A DNA stretch of 64,000 nt from an uncultured Bacteroidota bacterium (GTDB lineage: Bacteria > Bacteroidota > Bacteroidia > Flavobacteriales > Flavobacteriaceae): assembly GCA_902536935.1 (NCBI GenBank), contig CACAZM010000006.1, positions 1-64,000 on the forward strand, read 5' to 3'. The notes under the pieces are model-generated. The model had not been told where the DNA came from. It saw nothing but the letters and a program-made list of their open reading frames with translations, and did not search any database. Made by a program: the position numbers and the translations under genes. This document shows, piece after piece, positions 30,047-39,912 of this stretch (positions within the stretch are counted from its first letter, which is position 1; each line of letters starts with the position of its first letter).

Positions 30047-31318
30047 TCGAAAAATCGTTTGTTTACGATCGGGTCCGACTGAGACAAGACCCACGGGTGT
30101 TTCTAGAAAATTTTCAATAAAACTTACGTATTCTTTCAGTTGACAAGGTAATTCATCGTAGGATTTGCAATTTGTAATATCCTCTTGCCATCCTTCCATT
30201 TCGATATATTTCGGATTGATGTGTTCTTTATCAAGCGAAAAGGGAAGATGACTGATCAATTCTCCATGGTATTCGTATTTAGTGCAAATCTTTAGGGTTT
30301 CGATTCCTGAAAGCACATCTCCTTTCATCATCATTAGTTGGGTAACACCATTTATTTGTACTGAATATTTTAGAGCAACCAAGTCAAGCCACCCACAACG
30401 CCGAGGGCGTCCAGTGGTTGCTCCAAATTCATGACCAACTTTGGCAATTCTTTCTCCGACTTCATCAAATAATTCAGTAGGAAACGGCCCACTACCAACT
30501 CGAGTTGTATAGGCTTTAAAAATGCCAAAAACGTCTTTGATTTTATTTGGTGCAATTCCTAAACCTGTGCAAGCGCCAGCAGCAGTGGTATTTGATGAAG
30601 TTACAAAAGGGTAGGTTCCAAAATCAATATCAAGTAACGATCCTTGTGCCCCTTCAGCAAGGATTTTTTTTTGTTTTGCTTGCGCATCAGCAATTACAGA
30701 TTCACTATCAACAAAACGGATCTTATCGACAATAAAATCAACAGCAGCAAAAAAGTCAGATTCTAGTGCCTGAAGGTCATAAGTCAGATCAACCTGATAG
30801 AATCTAATAAGTTCCTCATGCTTATTAGCGAGATCTCGGTACTTTTTTTTCCAATGGGGAAATTCTAAATCTCCAACACGAATTCCATTTCGACCAGTTT
30901 TGTCCATGTAAGTTGGTCCGATCCCTTTTAAAGTTGATCCAATTTTTTTGGCCCCCTTAGCTTTTTCGGAAGCAGCATCAATAAGTCGATGGGTTGGGAG
31001 AATAAGATGAGCCTTGCGGGAAATCAGTAAAGATTGATTGTAATCAATTTCAAATTTGTCAAGACTTTCGAGTTCTTGCTGAAAAATTACAGGGTCGATA
31101 ACAACTCCGTTTCCAATTAAATTTTGTGATCCTTGGTGGAAAATACCTGATGGGATGGTGTGTAAAACGTGTTTAATTCCATCAAATTTTAAGGTATGTC
31201 CAGCATTTGGACCCCCTTGAAAACGCGCAATGATGTCATAATTTTTGGTCAGTACATCGACAATTTTTCCTTTTCCTTCATCTCCCCATTGTAGCCCAAG
31301 GAGCAAATCTAATCCCAT
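30044..31318 (-). CDS. purA: Adenylosuccinate synthetase
   Basis: First committed step from IMP to AMP, using GTP and aspartate. The 424 residues begin with the phosphate loop LLLGLQWGDEGKGKIVD and contain GGPNAGHT, KGIGPTYMDKTGR and the arginine-rich TTGRPRRCGWLD. It lies two bases after the Fur-like gene stop, in a continuous run of minus-strand genes. guaA in the same window belongs to the other branch of purine synthesis. Confidence 0.97.
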   Translation of the reverse strand: MGLDLLLGLQWGDEGKGKIVDVLTKNYDIIARFQGGPNAGHTLKFDGIKHVLHTIPSGIFHQGSQNLIGNGVVIDPVIFQQELESLDKFEIDYNQSLLISRKAHLILPTHRLIDAASEKAKGAKKIGSTLKGIGPTYMDKTGRNGIRVGDLEFPHWKKKYRDLANKHEELIRFYQVDLTYDLQALESDFFAAVDFIVDKIRFVDSESVIADAQAKQKKILAEGAQGSLLDIDFGTYPFVTSSNTTAAGACTGLGIAPNKIKDVFGIFKAYTTRVGSGPFPTELFDEVGERIAKVGHEFGATTGRPRRCGWLDLVALKYSVQINGVTQLMMMKGDVLSGIETLKICTKYEYHGELISHLPFSLDKEHINPKYIEMEGWQEDITNCKSYDELPCQLKEYVSFIENFLETPVGLVSVGPDRKQTIFR

Positions 31319-31320
31319 AT

Positions 31321-31761
31321 TTATTTCTTGCTGTTGTTTTTAGTTGCATAGAAATAAAGAGAATGGTTGTGAATGTCAACATCAAAAACTTCTTCTATAC
31401 TTTTTTTTATCATTTGGATTCTAGGATCACAGAACTCTTTCACTTCTCCAGTATCTGTCAAAATGATATGGTCGTGCTGATTATCAAAATACGACTTTTC
31501 GTATTGAGCATGTTGAGGACCAAATTGATGTTTGCGGACAAGTCCGCAATCTAGGAGTAGCTCGATGGTATTGTATAAAGTGGCTCGACTTACCCTGTAT
31601 TTCTTCTCCTTCATTTTCAAATACAGAGACTCGATATCAAAATGATCGTCACTTCGATAAATTTCTTCTAAAATAGCGAAGCGTTCGGGTGTTTTTCGAT
31701 GGCTGTTTTTGTCCAAAAAAGCGATAAAAACATCCCGTACAATTTCTTGATTTTTATCCAT
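31321..31761 (-). CDS. Fur-family transcriptional regulator
   Basis: A 146-residue winged-helix metal-responsive regulator. The DNA-binding part has [20 protein letters not shown] and [22 protein letters not shown], the Fur signature. In the dimerisation domain the HDHI metal site is present, but the usual CxxC structural-zinc pairs are missing: the segment reads [12 protein letters not shown] with one cysteine, and no cysteines occur near the C-terminus. The inducing metal therefore cannot be assigned. It sits between spoT and purA, an order seen in other flavobacteria. Confidence 0.9.
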   Translation of the reverse strand: MDKNQEIVRDVFIAFLDKNSHRKTPERFAILEEIYRSDDHFDIESLYLKMKEKKYRVSRATLYNTIELLLDCGLVRKHQFGPQHAQYEKSYFDNQHDHIILTDTGEVKEFCDPRIQMIKKSIEEVFDVDIHNHSLYFYATKNNSKK

Positions 31762-31770
31762 GATTCAATG

Positions 31771-31778
31771 CAAATTTA
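31771..31778 (-). promoter_or_regulatory. Possible -7 element of the Fur-like gene
   Basis: TAAATTTG on the minus strand (31778-31771) lies nine bases before the ATG at 31761, in the 28-base gap after spoT. No -33 TTG is visible. Confidence 0.4.
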
Positions 31779-31789
31779 CATAGGTTTTT

Positions 31790-33997
31790 TTACTCTCGTA
31801 TAACTTTATCTACTCCATTTATATTTTGAAGCTGCTTTATCATCTTTTTAAGTAGAGCAGTGTTTTTGACTTTCAACAAGATATTTCCCTCAAATGTACC
31901 ATCATTGGAGTCAAAAGACATCTGACTGATGTTCACATTGTTTGTATTTGAAATTACTTGTGTAACCTTGTTTACAAGTCCCAAATCGTCCAGTCCTGTG
32001 AGTTTTAGTTTTGCGGTAAATTCATTCTGTGAAGAGTCAATCCATTTGGCATTCACAATGCGATATGCATAGTTTGAGCGTAATGTTAGGGCGTTTGGAC
32101 ACTCATTTTTATGAACTTTAACCCCGTCGCTTATTGTGACAAAACCAAATACATCATCACCAGCAATTGGATTACAACATGGACTCAGTTGATAATCGAG
32201 CTGTTCCTCGGTTTTTCCAAAAACGATTTGATCGAATTTGTCAGTGATTTTGTCCTGTTCGATAGGAATAGGTATCGGATTTTTTTGTGCTTTTCTTTTG
32301 AAAAAGTTAAAGAATCGATTGTTGCGATCAGCACTAAATTTTTTGAGCTTTGCATTGTCAATGGTACCAATCCCGACGCGATAGTACAGATCTAGAGTTG
32401 TTTTGAGTTTGAAGAATGTAAGGAGTTTATCAATCGTTTTATCGTTAAAACCGATTTTGAGTTGTTTGAGCTTTCTTCTCAAAATTTCTTTGCCTTCAAT
32501 AGCAATTTTCTTTTTATCCTCTCTCAAAAAGGAGCGAATGCGGGAACGTGCTCGAGTTGTGATTACATAGTCCAACCAGCTGGGATTTGGAAATGATTTT
32601 TCAGAAGTAATGATCTCAACTTGATCACCACTTCTCAAACGATAGCTCAGAGGCACGATTTTACCATTGATTTTTGCTCCTCTGGTATGCATGCCTATTT
32701 CAGTATGAATATTAAATGCAAAATCAACTGGAGTTGCACCTTGTGGTAATGATTTTAAATCTCCATCAGGTGTGAACACAAATATTTCACTGGCATAAAG
32801 ATTGAGTCTAAAGTCTTTGACAAAATCAACTGCATCAGAATTTGGTTGTTCAAGAACATCTCGTAAACGGTTCAGCCAGACCTCCAAACCTCTTTCATCT
32901 TGCTTTCCATGCTTGTATTTAAAATGTGCAGCATAACCCTTTTCTGCAATTTCGTGCATGCGCTGAGACCGGATTTGAACCTCAACCCAGCGACCTTCGG
33001 GACCCATAACAGTAATGTGCAATGCTTCATAACCTGTTGATTTTGGTGCTGAAATCCAATCCCTAAGCCGTAGTGGATTTGGTTGAAAAAAATCAGTAAT
33101 AACAGAGTAAATTTTCCATGCCAAGAATTTCTCTTCTTGTGGATCAGCTTTATAGATAATGCGAATTGCAAAGCGATCAAAAATTTGATCAAAATCTAGT
33201 TTTTTTGAAACCATTTTTTTTCGGGTAGAAAATATCGATTTCGGACGCCCATCAATTTTACAAGACAACCCCTCTCGTCGTAAATGCTTTTTTGTAAGCT
33301 TGACAAATCGATCGATAAACTCCTCTTGACTATCAAAATTTTCTTGAATACGCTGTTGAATCTCATCATAGACTTCTGGTTCGGTGTATTTTAGTCCCAA
33401 GTCTTCGAGTTCGGTTTTAATATTATACATTCCAACACGATGTGCGAGTGGTGCATATATGTACAAGGTTTCGGATGCGATCTTTATTTGTTTGTGTCGC
33501 GGCATGACATCCATTGTTTGCATATTGTGCAAACGATCTGCAATTTTGATGATGATTACTCTTGCATCGTCATTTAGTGTCAATAGCATTTTTCTAAAAT
33601 TTTCAGCTTGCAAAGAGACATTTTTGTCTTTTTTTAAACTGGAAATCTTGGTTAGACCATTCACAATTTTTGCAATCTGAGCCCCGTGTAACGACTCAAT
33701 GTCATCAATGGTGTATTTTGTGTCTTCTACCACATCATGAAGTAGGGCTGATGCAATAGAAGGTGCCCCCAAACCGATATCATCAGCAACAATTTTAGCC
33801 ACAGCGATAGGATGTAAGATATAGGGTTCTCCAGATTTTCTTCTTTGATCTTTATGCGCATCAACAGCGGTATCGAGCGCCAGTCGAATCATTTTTTTAT
33901 CAGCAGCGGTTAGCTTTTGGTAACTTGTGCGTAGCAGGTCTTTGTACGCTTTTGCGATTTGGGCATTTTCCGCAACCGTTTCTATTGCACTAACCAT
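31790..33997 (-). CDS. spoT: Bifunctional (p)ppGpp synthetase/hydrolase (RelA/SpoT family)
   Basis: Controls the stringent-response alarmone. The 735 residues show the HD hydrolase domain (about 45-195; YILHPIAVAKIVADD, SALLHDVVEDT), the synthetase domain (about 245-370; FDRFAIRIIY, PKSTGYEALHITV, RSQRMHEIAEKGYAAH), a TGS domain (about 405-465; VFTPDGDLKSLPQGATPVDFAF) and a C-terminal ACT domain (about 660-735). Both catalytic centres look intact, so a bifunctional enzyme is likely. It follows the SpoU-type methyltransferase by 12 bases and precedes the Fur-like gene. Confidence 0.96.
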   Translation of the reverse strand: MVSAIETVAENAQIAKAYKDLLRTSYQKLTAADKKMIRLALDTAVDAHKDQRRKSGEPYILHPIAVAKIVADDIGLGAPSIASALLHDVVEDTKYTIDDIESLHGAQIAKIVNGLTKISSLKKDKNVSLQAENFRKMLLTLNDDARVIIIKIADRLHNMQTMDVMPRHKQIKIASETLYIYAPLAHRVGMYNIKTELEDLGLKYTEPEVYDEIQQRIQENFDSQEEFIDRFVKLTKKHLRREGLSCKIDGRPKSIFSTRKKMVSKKLDFDQIFDRFAIRIIYKADPQEEKFLAWKIYSVITDFFQPNPLRLRDWISAPKSTGYEALHITVMGPEGRWVEVQIRSQRMHEIAEKGYAAHFKYKHGKQDERGLEVWLNRLRDVLEQPNSDAVDFVKDFRLNLYASEIFVFTPDGDLKSLPQGATPVDFAFNIHTEIGMHTRGAKINGKIVPLSYRLRSGDQVEIITSEKSFPNPSWLDYVITTRARSRIRSFLREDKKKIAIEGKEILRRKLKQLKIGFNDKTIDKLLTFFKLKTTLDLYYRVGIGTIDNAKLKKFSADRNNRFFNFFKRKAQKNPIPIPIEQDKITDKFDQIVFGKTEEQLDYQLSPCCNPIAGDDVFGFVTISDGVKVHKNECPNALTLRSNYAYRIVNAKWIDSSQNEFTAKLKLTGLDDLGLVNKVTQVISNTNNVNISQMSFDSNDGTFEGNILLKVKNTALLKKMIKQLQNINGVDKVIRE

Positions 33998-34009
33998 ATT
34001 ATAAAAGTA

Positions 34010-34831
34010 CTAAATTCCTTTTATATCTCTGTAAAAATTACGTTGGCGCGTCGCTTCAAAAAGAAGTATGGCTGCAGCGACTGATACGTTCATCGAGTCC
34101 AAAGTTCCAAGCATGGGGATTTTAATATTTGACTTTGATTCTTTTATCCAAAACTCGCTTAACCCTGTCGCTTCTGTACCTACAACTACAGCAGAGGGTA
34201 TCGAAAAATCAATTTTTTCGTAAGATATGCTGTCTTGTAAACTTGCTGCGTAAATAGTGATTTGGTTCTGTTTTAAAAAATCAAGAATATCATCATTTGA
34301 ACCGATCCCGATTGGCACAGTAAATAACCCCCCAACACTAGATCGAACAACATTTGGATTATATATATCAGTTCTAGGGTTAGTAACCAAAAGACAGTCA
34401 ATGTTCGATGCATCTGCCGTGCGAAGCATAGCGCCAATATTCCCCGGTTTTTCAATGTTTTCAACTATGAGAATCAATGGGTTTGGATTTTTAAATACAA
34501 TGGAATCTAGGTCAAACGTTTTCTTTTTTACCAAGCCAATAATTCCCTCTGTTTTTTTTCGATAACTGATTTTTTCATATACATTATCTGTCACAAGAAC
34601 GATATTGCTCGTATCTAAGTTCCTGGTACTCCATTCTTTCAATGATGATGGCGTAAATAAACTTTGGCAGCAAAATATGGTGTCGATTGTAAACCCTCCC
34701 TTATTTGCTAACTGCAATTCGCGTTTTCCCTCAACAACAAAGACTTTACTTTTCTTTCTCAAGGATGCCTTTTCAATCAATCCCGTAATGGATTTGATGG
34801 TCTCGTTATGCAAGCTGGATATCGTCTTCAT
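34010..34831 (-). CDS. TrmH/SpoU-family RNA 2'-O-methyltransferase
   Basis: A SPOUT methyltransferase of 273 residues that probably 2'-O-methylates a ribose in rRNA or tRNA. The N-terminal substrate-binding domain has KVFVVEGKRELQLA. The C-terminal knot carries the three motifs: ILIVENIEKPGNIGAMLRTAD, AVVVGTEATGLSE and IKIPMLGTLDSMNVSVAAAI. The exact target cannot be told from the sequence. First gene of the spoT/Fur/purA run. Confidence 0.93.
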   Translation of the reverse strand: MKTISSLHNETIKSITGLIEKASLRKKSKVFVVEGKRELQLANKGGFTIDTIFCCQSLFTPSSLKEWSTRNLDTSNIVLVTDNVYEKISYRKKTEGIIGLVKKKTFDLDSIVFKNPNPLILIVENIEKPGNIGAMLRTADASNIDCLLVTNPRTDIYNPNVVRSSVGGLFTVPIGIGSNDDILDFLKQNQITIYAASLQDSISYEKIDFSIPSAVVVGTEATGLSEFWIKESKSNIKIPMLGTLDSMNVSVAAAILLFEATRQRNFYRDIKGI

Positions 34832-35012
34832 TTTGATTGTAAATTTAAATCAACTAATTCATCTAAATTCAAAATTTATTGTGTTACAGTAAAAAATCTC
34901 AGTTTTGTGATGTCAAATGACTTTAATTTGTCTTTGCTTAGAGACAAGTAGAAAAGCTTTATAATCAGATTAAGAAAATTTTTGGTATGTCGTTCTAACT
35001 TTTTTTTTGCTT

Positions 35013-35020
35013 TAGATTTG
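35013..35020 (+). promoter_or_regulatory. -7 promoter element of rocD
   Basis: TAGATTTG matches TAnnTTTG and lies 24 bases before the rocD ATG at 35045, within the 213-base divergent region between the TrmH-like gene and rocD. The rest of that region is A+T-rich and shows no other feature I can support. Confidence 0.45.
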
Positions 35021-35044
35021 CCTAATTTCGTCAAAACTTTGATA

Positions 35045-36331
35045 ATGAATCCAAAGACTGCACCCAGAACCGATCGCTACATTCATGATGAGTTTCGGTA
35101 CGGGGCACACAATTATCATCCTTTACCAGTCGTTCTAAATAGGGGTGAAGGAATTTATGTTTGGGATGTGGAGGGGAAGAAGTATGTTGATTTTTTATCT
35201 GCATACTCAGCAGTAAATCAAGGACATTCAAATCCTACAATTTTAAAAGCCCTAATGGAACAAGCGCAGCAATTATCACTCACATCTCGGGCATTTCATA
35301 ATGATCAATTTGGTCAGTTTGCAAAACTGGTAACTTCTTATTTTGGTTTTGATATGATGCTTCCTATGAATAGCGGTGCAGAGGCAGTGGAAACAGCAAT
35401 AAAGCTCGCTCGCAAATGGGGTGTTCAGAAAAAAGGGGTTTTGGAAAATCAGGCAGAAATTGTGGTATGTCAAAATAACTTTCACGGAAGAACAACAACT
35501 ATCGTCTCTTTTTCTTCCGATCCAGTTGCACGAAAAGATTTTGGTCCGTTTACCCCGGGATTCGTCACCATCCCATATAATGATACAGTTGCGCTCGAAA
35601 AAGTTTTACATGAACGCCCTAATGTTGTTGGCTTTTTGGTTGAACCCATTCAGGGAGAAGCGGGTGTGAATACCCCTAGTGATGATTTTATGAAGAAGTC
35701 ACAAGAGTTGTGCAATACACACAACGTTCTTTTTATAGCCGATGAGATTCAAACTGGAATTGGCCGCACGGGCTCTTTGCTCGCGGTATGTGGTGACTGC
35801 TCGTGTGAATCTTCCTGTATGCAACAGAAAGACACCTATGCTCGTCCTGATGTTCTGATTCTTGGTAAGGCCTTAGGAGGAGGAGTTTACCCTGTTTCTG
35901 CGGTATTGGCAGATCGGCATATTATGCAGGTAATTCAACCTGGAGAACATGGCAGTACTTTTGGAGGTAACCCTGTGGCAAGTGCAGTAGGAATGGCATC
36001 TTTAGAAGTCATTAGAGATCAAAAACTTGCCCAAAATGCTCGTTACTTAGGGAAAATATTCAGGGAACAACTAAACGGTTATAAAAAACAAAGCGAAGTC
36101 CTTGTTGGAGTTCGCGGACGTGGCCTACTCAATGCCATAGTCATCAACGATAGTCAAGATGGATCTTTGGCTTGGGACATTTGCATGGCCTTTAAAGACA
36201 AGGGTCTTTTGGCAAAACCCACACACGGGAACATCATTCGATTTGCTCCTCCGTTGGTAATTGATGAAATGCAACTTTTGTCTTGTGTTCAGATTATCAT
36301 TGATACCTTAAGCGAGTTTGAACCCTCATAA
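35045..36331 (+). CDS. rocD: Ornithine--oxo-acid aminotransferase
   Basis: Class III PLP enzyme converting ornithine to glutamate semialdehyde. The 428 residues start at ATG 35045; a longer frame would extend through the promoter. Family motifs are MNSGAEAVETAIKLARKWG, FHGRTTTIVSFSSD, FLVEPIQGEAGV, ADEIQTGIGRTG and PLP lysine Lys275 in LILGKALGGGVYPVSAV. Just before that lysine a short insertion contains Cys249, Cys252, Cys254 and Cys258, a small possible metal-binding cluster known to me from flavobacterial homologues. The cysteine desulfurase follows nine bases later. Confidence 0.93.
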   Translation: MNPKTAPRTDRYIHDEFRYGAHNYHPLPVVLNRGEGIYVWDVEGKKYVDFLSAYSAVNQGHSNPTILKALMEQAQQLSLTSRAFHNDQFGQFAKLVTSYFGFDMMLPMNSGAEAVETAIKLARKWGVQKKGVLENQAEIVVCQNNFHGRTTTIVSFSSDPVARKDFGPFTPGFVTIPYNDTVALEKVLHERPNVVGFLVEPIQGEAGVNTPSDDFMKKSQELCNTHNVLFIADEIQTGIGRTGSLLAVCGDCSCESSCMQQKDTYARPDVLILGKALGGGVYPVSAVLADRHIMQVIQPGEHGSTFGGNPVASAVGMASLEVIRDQKLAQNARYLGKIFREQLNGYKKQSEVLVGVRGRGLLNAIVINDSQDGSLAWDICMAFKDKGLLAKPTHGNIIRFAPPLVIDEMQLLSCVQIIIDTLSEFEPS

Positions 36332-36340
36332 GATTTGTTT

Positions 36341-37489
36341 ATGGATTCCATTTACTTTGACAATGCGGCTACAACTCCTGTACTTCCAGAAGTTGTCGAA
36401 AAAATGAAGGAGGTTTTGTCTATTTCATTTGGAAATCCATCATCGATCCACAGTCTTGGGAGAACTGCAAAAAGCTTGATTGAAAACACAAGGAAATCAA
36501 TAGCCAAGGAATTGGGTGCTATACCCAGCGAGATTATTTTCACTTCTGGTGGAACTGAAGGTGATAATATGGTTTTACAGGGAGCTGTACGTGGGCTTGA
36601 TGTTGAGACAATCATCACTTCCAAAATTGAACATCATGCTGTAATTCATGCTGTGGAAAGCCTTAAGCAATCAGATGATATCAAGGTTCATTATGTAAAG
36701 GTGTCAAGTAACGGAAGCCCTGATTTCGATGATCTTGAACGGCTTCTTCAGCATGACGATTCCAAGAAACTAGTGAGTTTGATGCATGTTAACAATGAGT
36801 TGGGGACGATTTGTGATTTAGAGGCAATCGGAAATCTTTGCCGACAGAATGATGCACTCTTTCATTCGGATATGGTTCAATCGATTGGCCATTTCCGACT
36901 AAACCTACAAGAACTACCCATCGACTTTGCAGTTGCTGCTGCCCATAAATTCCACGGCCCTAAGGGGATTGGTTTTGTATTTATACGAAAGACAACTGGT
37001 TTGGAGGGTTTATTTTTTGGAGGAGGTCAAGAAAGAGGTTTGCGAGCTGGCACAGAAAGCGTACATAATATCGTTGGTTTAGGTGAAGCGTTTTCTCATG
37101 CGTATACAAATTTGGATGCTGACAAATCTCAAATTACAGATTTAAAAATGTATTGTATTAATCAGCTTAAAAGCACATTTTCGGATATTTCGTTTAACGG
37201 CTGCTGTGACGATTTGACAAAGAGTACATATACGATTGTCAATGCCAGAATTCCAATGAGTCCAGAGAAAGCAAATCTTCTTGGATTTACACTTGACCTG
37301 AAAGGAATATGTTGCTCAAAAGGAAGCGCCTGTCAAGCGGGTAGTGAAACAGGATCTCATGTTTTGAATCATATACTTTCCAAAAAACAATTGCAATCCC
37401 CATCTATTCGCATTTCGTTTTCGAAATACAACACCAAAAAAGACGTTGATCAACTTGTTGATGTGTTAAACGACTATGTCAGCTCTTAA
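36341..37489 (+). CDS. Cysteine desulfurase (NifS/IscS class)
   Basis: PLP enzyme that takes sulfur from cysteine for Fe-S clusters or thiolation. The 382 residues show IYFDNAATTP, SGGTEGDNMVLQGA, the PLP lysine Lys203 in AAHKFHGPKG, GGGQERGLRAGT and the catalytic-loop Cys331 in CCSKGSACQAGS. The start is the ATG at 36341. The family form with a long catalytic loop (IscS/NifS) fits. It ends convergently with a TonB receptor gene, the two stop codons sharing one TTAA. It may supply sulfur to MnmA, which is inference only. Confidence 0.93.
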   Translation: MDSIYFDNAATTPVLPEVVEKMKEVLSISFGNPSSIHSLGRTAKSLIENTRKSIAKELGAIPSEIIFTSGGTEGDNMVLQGAVRGLDVETIITSKIEHHAVIHAVESLKQSDDIKVHYVKVSSNGSPDFDDLERLLQHDDSKKLVSLMHVNNELGTICDLEAIGNLCRQNDALFHSDMVQSIGHFRLNLQELPIDFAVAAAHKFHGPKGIGFVFIRKTTGLEGLFFGGGQERGLRAGTESVHNIVGLGEAFSHAYTNLDADKSQITDLKMYCINQLKSTFSDISFNGCCDDLTKSTYTIVNARIPMSPEKANLLGFTLDLKGICCSKGSACQAGSETGSHVLNHILSKKQLQSPSIRISFSKYNTKKDVDQLVDVLNDYVSS

Positions 37490-39912
37490 AAACCAGCACT
37501 CAATTTCAGATTAAACACCCGAGGAGTCATATAATTTGGGATACCAAATTGAGACTTGCTTGACACATCACGTACCCAGGTCATGGTTATGGCATTTTGC
37601 ACATTGAACACATTGAAAATTTCAAAACCAATCATTAGGTCTTTCAAAAACGGAACCCAAGACTTATTGTCATCATTGACTACATAAAAAATCCCCAAAT
37701 CAGCACGTTTATAATCTCGAAGTCGGCTACCGTAATTGTATGGATCGGCATAATTTGGTGCTCCACCAGGCAGACCAGAATTGTAAACAAGATTCAAGTT
37801 CATTTTTAAAAATGGCATGGAAGGAACATAGTCCTGGAACAGCATCGCAAACTTAAAGCGCTGGTCGGTTGGTCTTGGAATATACCCTCTGTTGTTTCTG
37901 TTTTCTTCTGTTGACATGAGTCCTAAGCTTATCCACGACTCCGTACCGGGAACAAACTCTCCATTTAATCTAAAGTCAAGGCCATAAACGAAACCCTTGG
38001 TATAGTTGTTAGCATCATAGCGAATTCGAACATTTTCAACGGAGTAGGCATTAAGTTGATCCAAAAACTTATAGTAAAGCTCAGACTTGAATAAAAACGG
38101 TCGATCCCACATGGAAAATCGATATTCATTTCCGAGGGATATATGAATTGATTTTTGTGCATCAACGTTTGGATTGATTACCCCATCTCTTGTGCGTAAT
38201 TCTCGATAGAAAGGTGGTTGAGCATAAAGCCCGGTGGCAAATCGATAAAGCACATGATTCTTATTTTTTGGACGGAAGCTTAACTGAATTCGGGGACTGG
38301 CAATATATTTACCCTTTTTATTTTCCAACTGCCACCGTTGGCCCCGGATCCCAGCTGTGAGCCAATAAAGCGTATTTCCTAAAAGCCCTCTACGACTCCA
38401 TTGAAAAAAGCTGCTAATGCGCTGAATCTGGGTTTGATTGGTAGCTCGAACGTATTCGAAAGGGACAAGCGGACCTCTAAACGAGGTGTAGGGCTGGTCA
38501 TTGGTAATCGATCCACTTGGGGGGCGAATAGAAAACCCTGCGGAATCGACAACTTCCCACTCTACCAGACGGTCATCTATATGTTCCCATTTATAGCCAA
38601 TTCCCCAGTCCAGCAGATGATTACCTATGATATGTTTCCCTCTTAATTTTCCATCAATAATCTGTGCACCGTAGTTATTTCGACCATGTGTGAGTTGCGA
38701 ACCAACCCCCTCAGTAAAAGTGACTACTCCCAAATCGTCGCCGCCTATTGAGGAGTTAGGGTCCCCCAAGCGATACTGTGCCAAAATATCAAAATGTTCA
38801 TTTTCAACGGTTTGGTAGTTTGATAAAATCAGTCGATAACTATTCTTGTTATTTGGAATCCAAGTGGTTTTTAGTGCCCCTGTAAAGGCGGTGTAATTAT
38901 CTTTTTCGTTTCCATCATAGTATACCACAAGTGCCTTTGGTTGTTCGATCGTACCGAAGTTGGTTTGTCGTACCAATGGCTTATATCGATATGTGTTGGC
39001 AGAGAAGGCACCCAATACATTGAAGAACAATTGGTCAGATTGGGCGTAAGAAATAAAGGTTTGTAGATCTGAAAAACTGGGATTAAAATTGGTTTCTGTT
39101 TCCTTCAAATCTACTAGCAAACCATTGTCTCGATAACGAAATCCTGTGATCACACTCCACTTTTCCTTGCCAAGAGACCAACTCAGATTACCACCCAATC
39201 GACTCAGTGATATGAGCATTTGATTTTCAGAGAAACTTTTGTATGTAATATCAAGGACAGATGATAGCTTATCGCCGTATGATGCTTCAAATCCACCAGC
39301 GGAAAACTGCACTTGCTGAATCATGTCAGGGTTTAAAAAGCTCAAACCTTCTTGTTGACCAGATCGAATCAGTTGAGGTCGATAAACTTCGATTTCATTC
39401 ACGTAAACTAAGTTTTCGTCATAGTTTCCACCCCGAACAGCATATTGTGTGCTGAGCTCATTATTGGAGTTCACACCCGGTAGACTTATCAATAGATTTT
39501 CCACGCCAGCATTTGCTCCAGAAATACTGCGAATCGTTTCTGGTGTCAAAGTTGTCATTCCTTTAATCACACGCTGCTTGTTTGCCTGTACAATAACCTC
39601 GGCAATTTGCTCTTCTGATTCGTTGATCACAGGATTTAACTCATAGATCTCTCCGGGATCAAGCTGGAGTTTTACTATGCTATTTTGATATCCAATATGC
39701 TGAAAGATGACTTGGATTTCTTTATTCGATTGAACTTGTAAAGAGTAAAATCCATTTTCATTCGTAGTGGTACCACTAGTTCCAGAAACAACCGTCGCAT
39801 TTTGAATTGGAACTTGATTGTAGTTTGTGATGATACCACGCACAATGGCTTGTTGGGCTAGGGAGCTACCAAAGATCAATCCACAAAAAACAATATTCAA
39901 TTTTGCTCTCAC
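37486..39912 (-). CDS. TonB-dependent receptor with carboxypeptidase-regulatory-like N-terminal domain
   Basis: Outer-membrane transporter of 808 residues. After a signal peptide (1-19) comes a CarboxypepD_reg domain (about 22-105; IVRGIITNYNQVPIQNATVV, TTNENGFYSL), a plug domain with GVENLLISLPGVN and YAVRGGNYDENLVYVNEIEVYRP, and a beta-barrel ending in phenylalanine (LKLSAGF). Substrate is unknown. Start is GTG, overlapping the stop of the M23 gene by four bases, so both are made from one mRNA. No SusD partner is adjacent. Confidence 0.92.
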   Translation of the reverse strand: MRAKLNIVFCGLIFGSSLAQQAIVRGIITNYNQVPIQNATVVSGTSGTTTNENGFYSLQVQSNKEIQVIFQHIGYQNSIVKLQLDPGEIYELNPVINESEEQIAEVIVQANKQRVIKGMTTLTPETIRSISGANAGVENLLISLPGVNSNNELSTQYAVRGGNYDENLVYVNEIEVYRPQLIRSGQQEGLSFLNPDMIQQVQFSAGGFEASYGDKLSSVLDITYKSFSENQMLISLSRLGGNLSWSLGKEKWSVITGFRYRDNGLLVDLKETETNFNPSFSDLQTFISYAQSDQLFFNVLGAFSANTYRYKPLVRQTNFGTIEQPKALVVYYDGNEKDNYTAFTGALKTTWIPNNKNSYRLILSNYQTVENEHFDILAQYRLGDPNSSIGGDDLGVVTFTEGVGSQLTHGRNNYGAQIIDGKLRGKHIIGNHLLDWGIGYKWEHIDDRLVEWEVVDSAGFSIRPPSGSITNDQPYTSFRGPLVPFEYVRATNQTQIQRISSFFQWSRRGLLGNTLYWLTAGIRGQRWQLENKKGKYIASPRIQLSFRPKNKNHVLYRFATGLYAQPPFYRELRTRDGVINPNVDAQKSIHISLGNEYRFSMWDRPFLFKSELYYKFLDQLNAYSVENVRIRYDANNYTKGFVYGLDFRLNGEFVPGTESWISLGLMSTEENRNNRGYIPRPTDQRFKFAMLFQDYVPSMPFLKMNLNLVYNSGLPGGAPNYADPYNYGSRLRDYKRADLGIFYVVNDDNKSWVPFLKDLMIGFEIFNVFNVQNAITMTWVRDVSSKSQFGIPNYMTPRVFNLKLSAGF

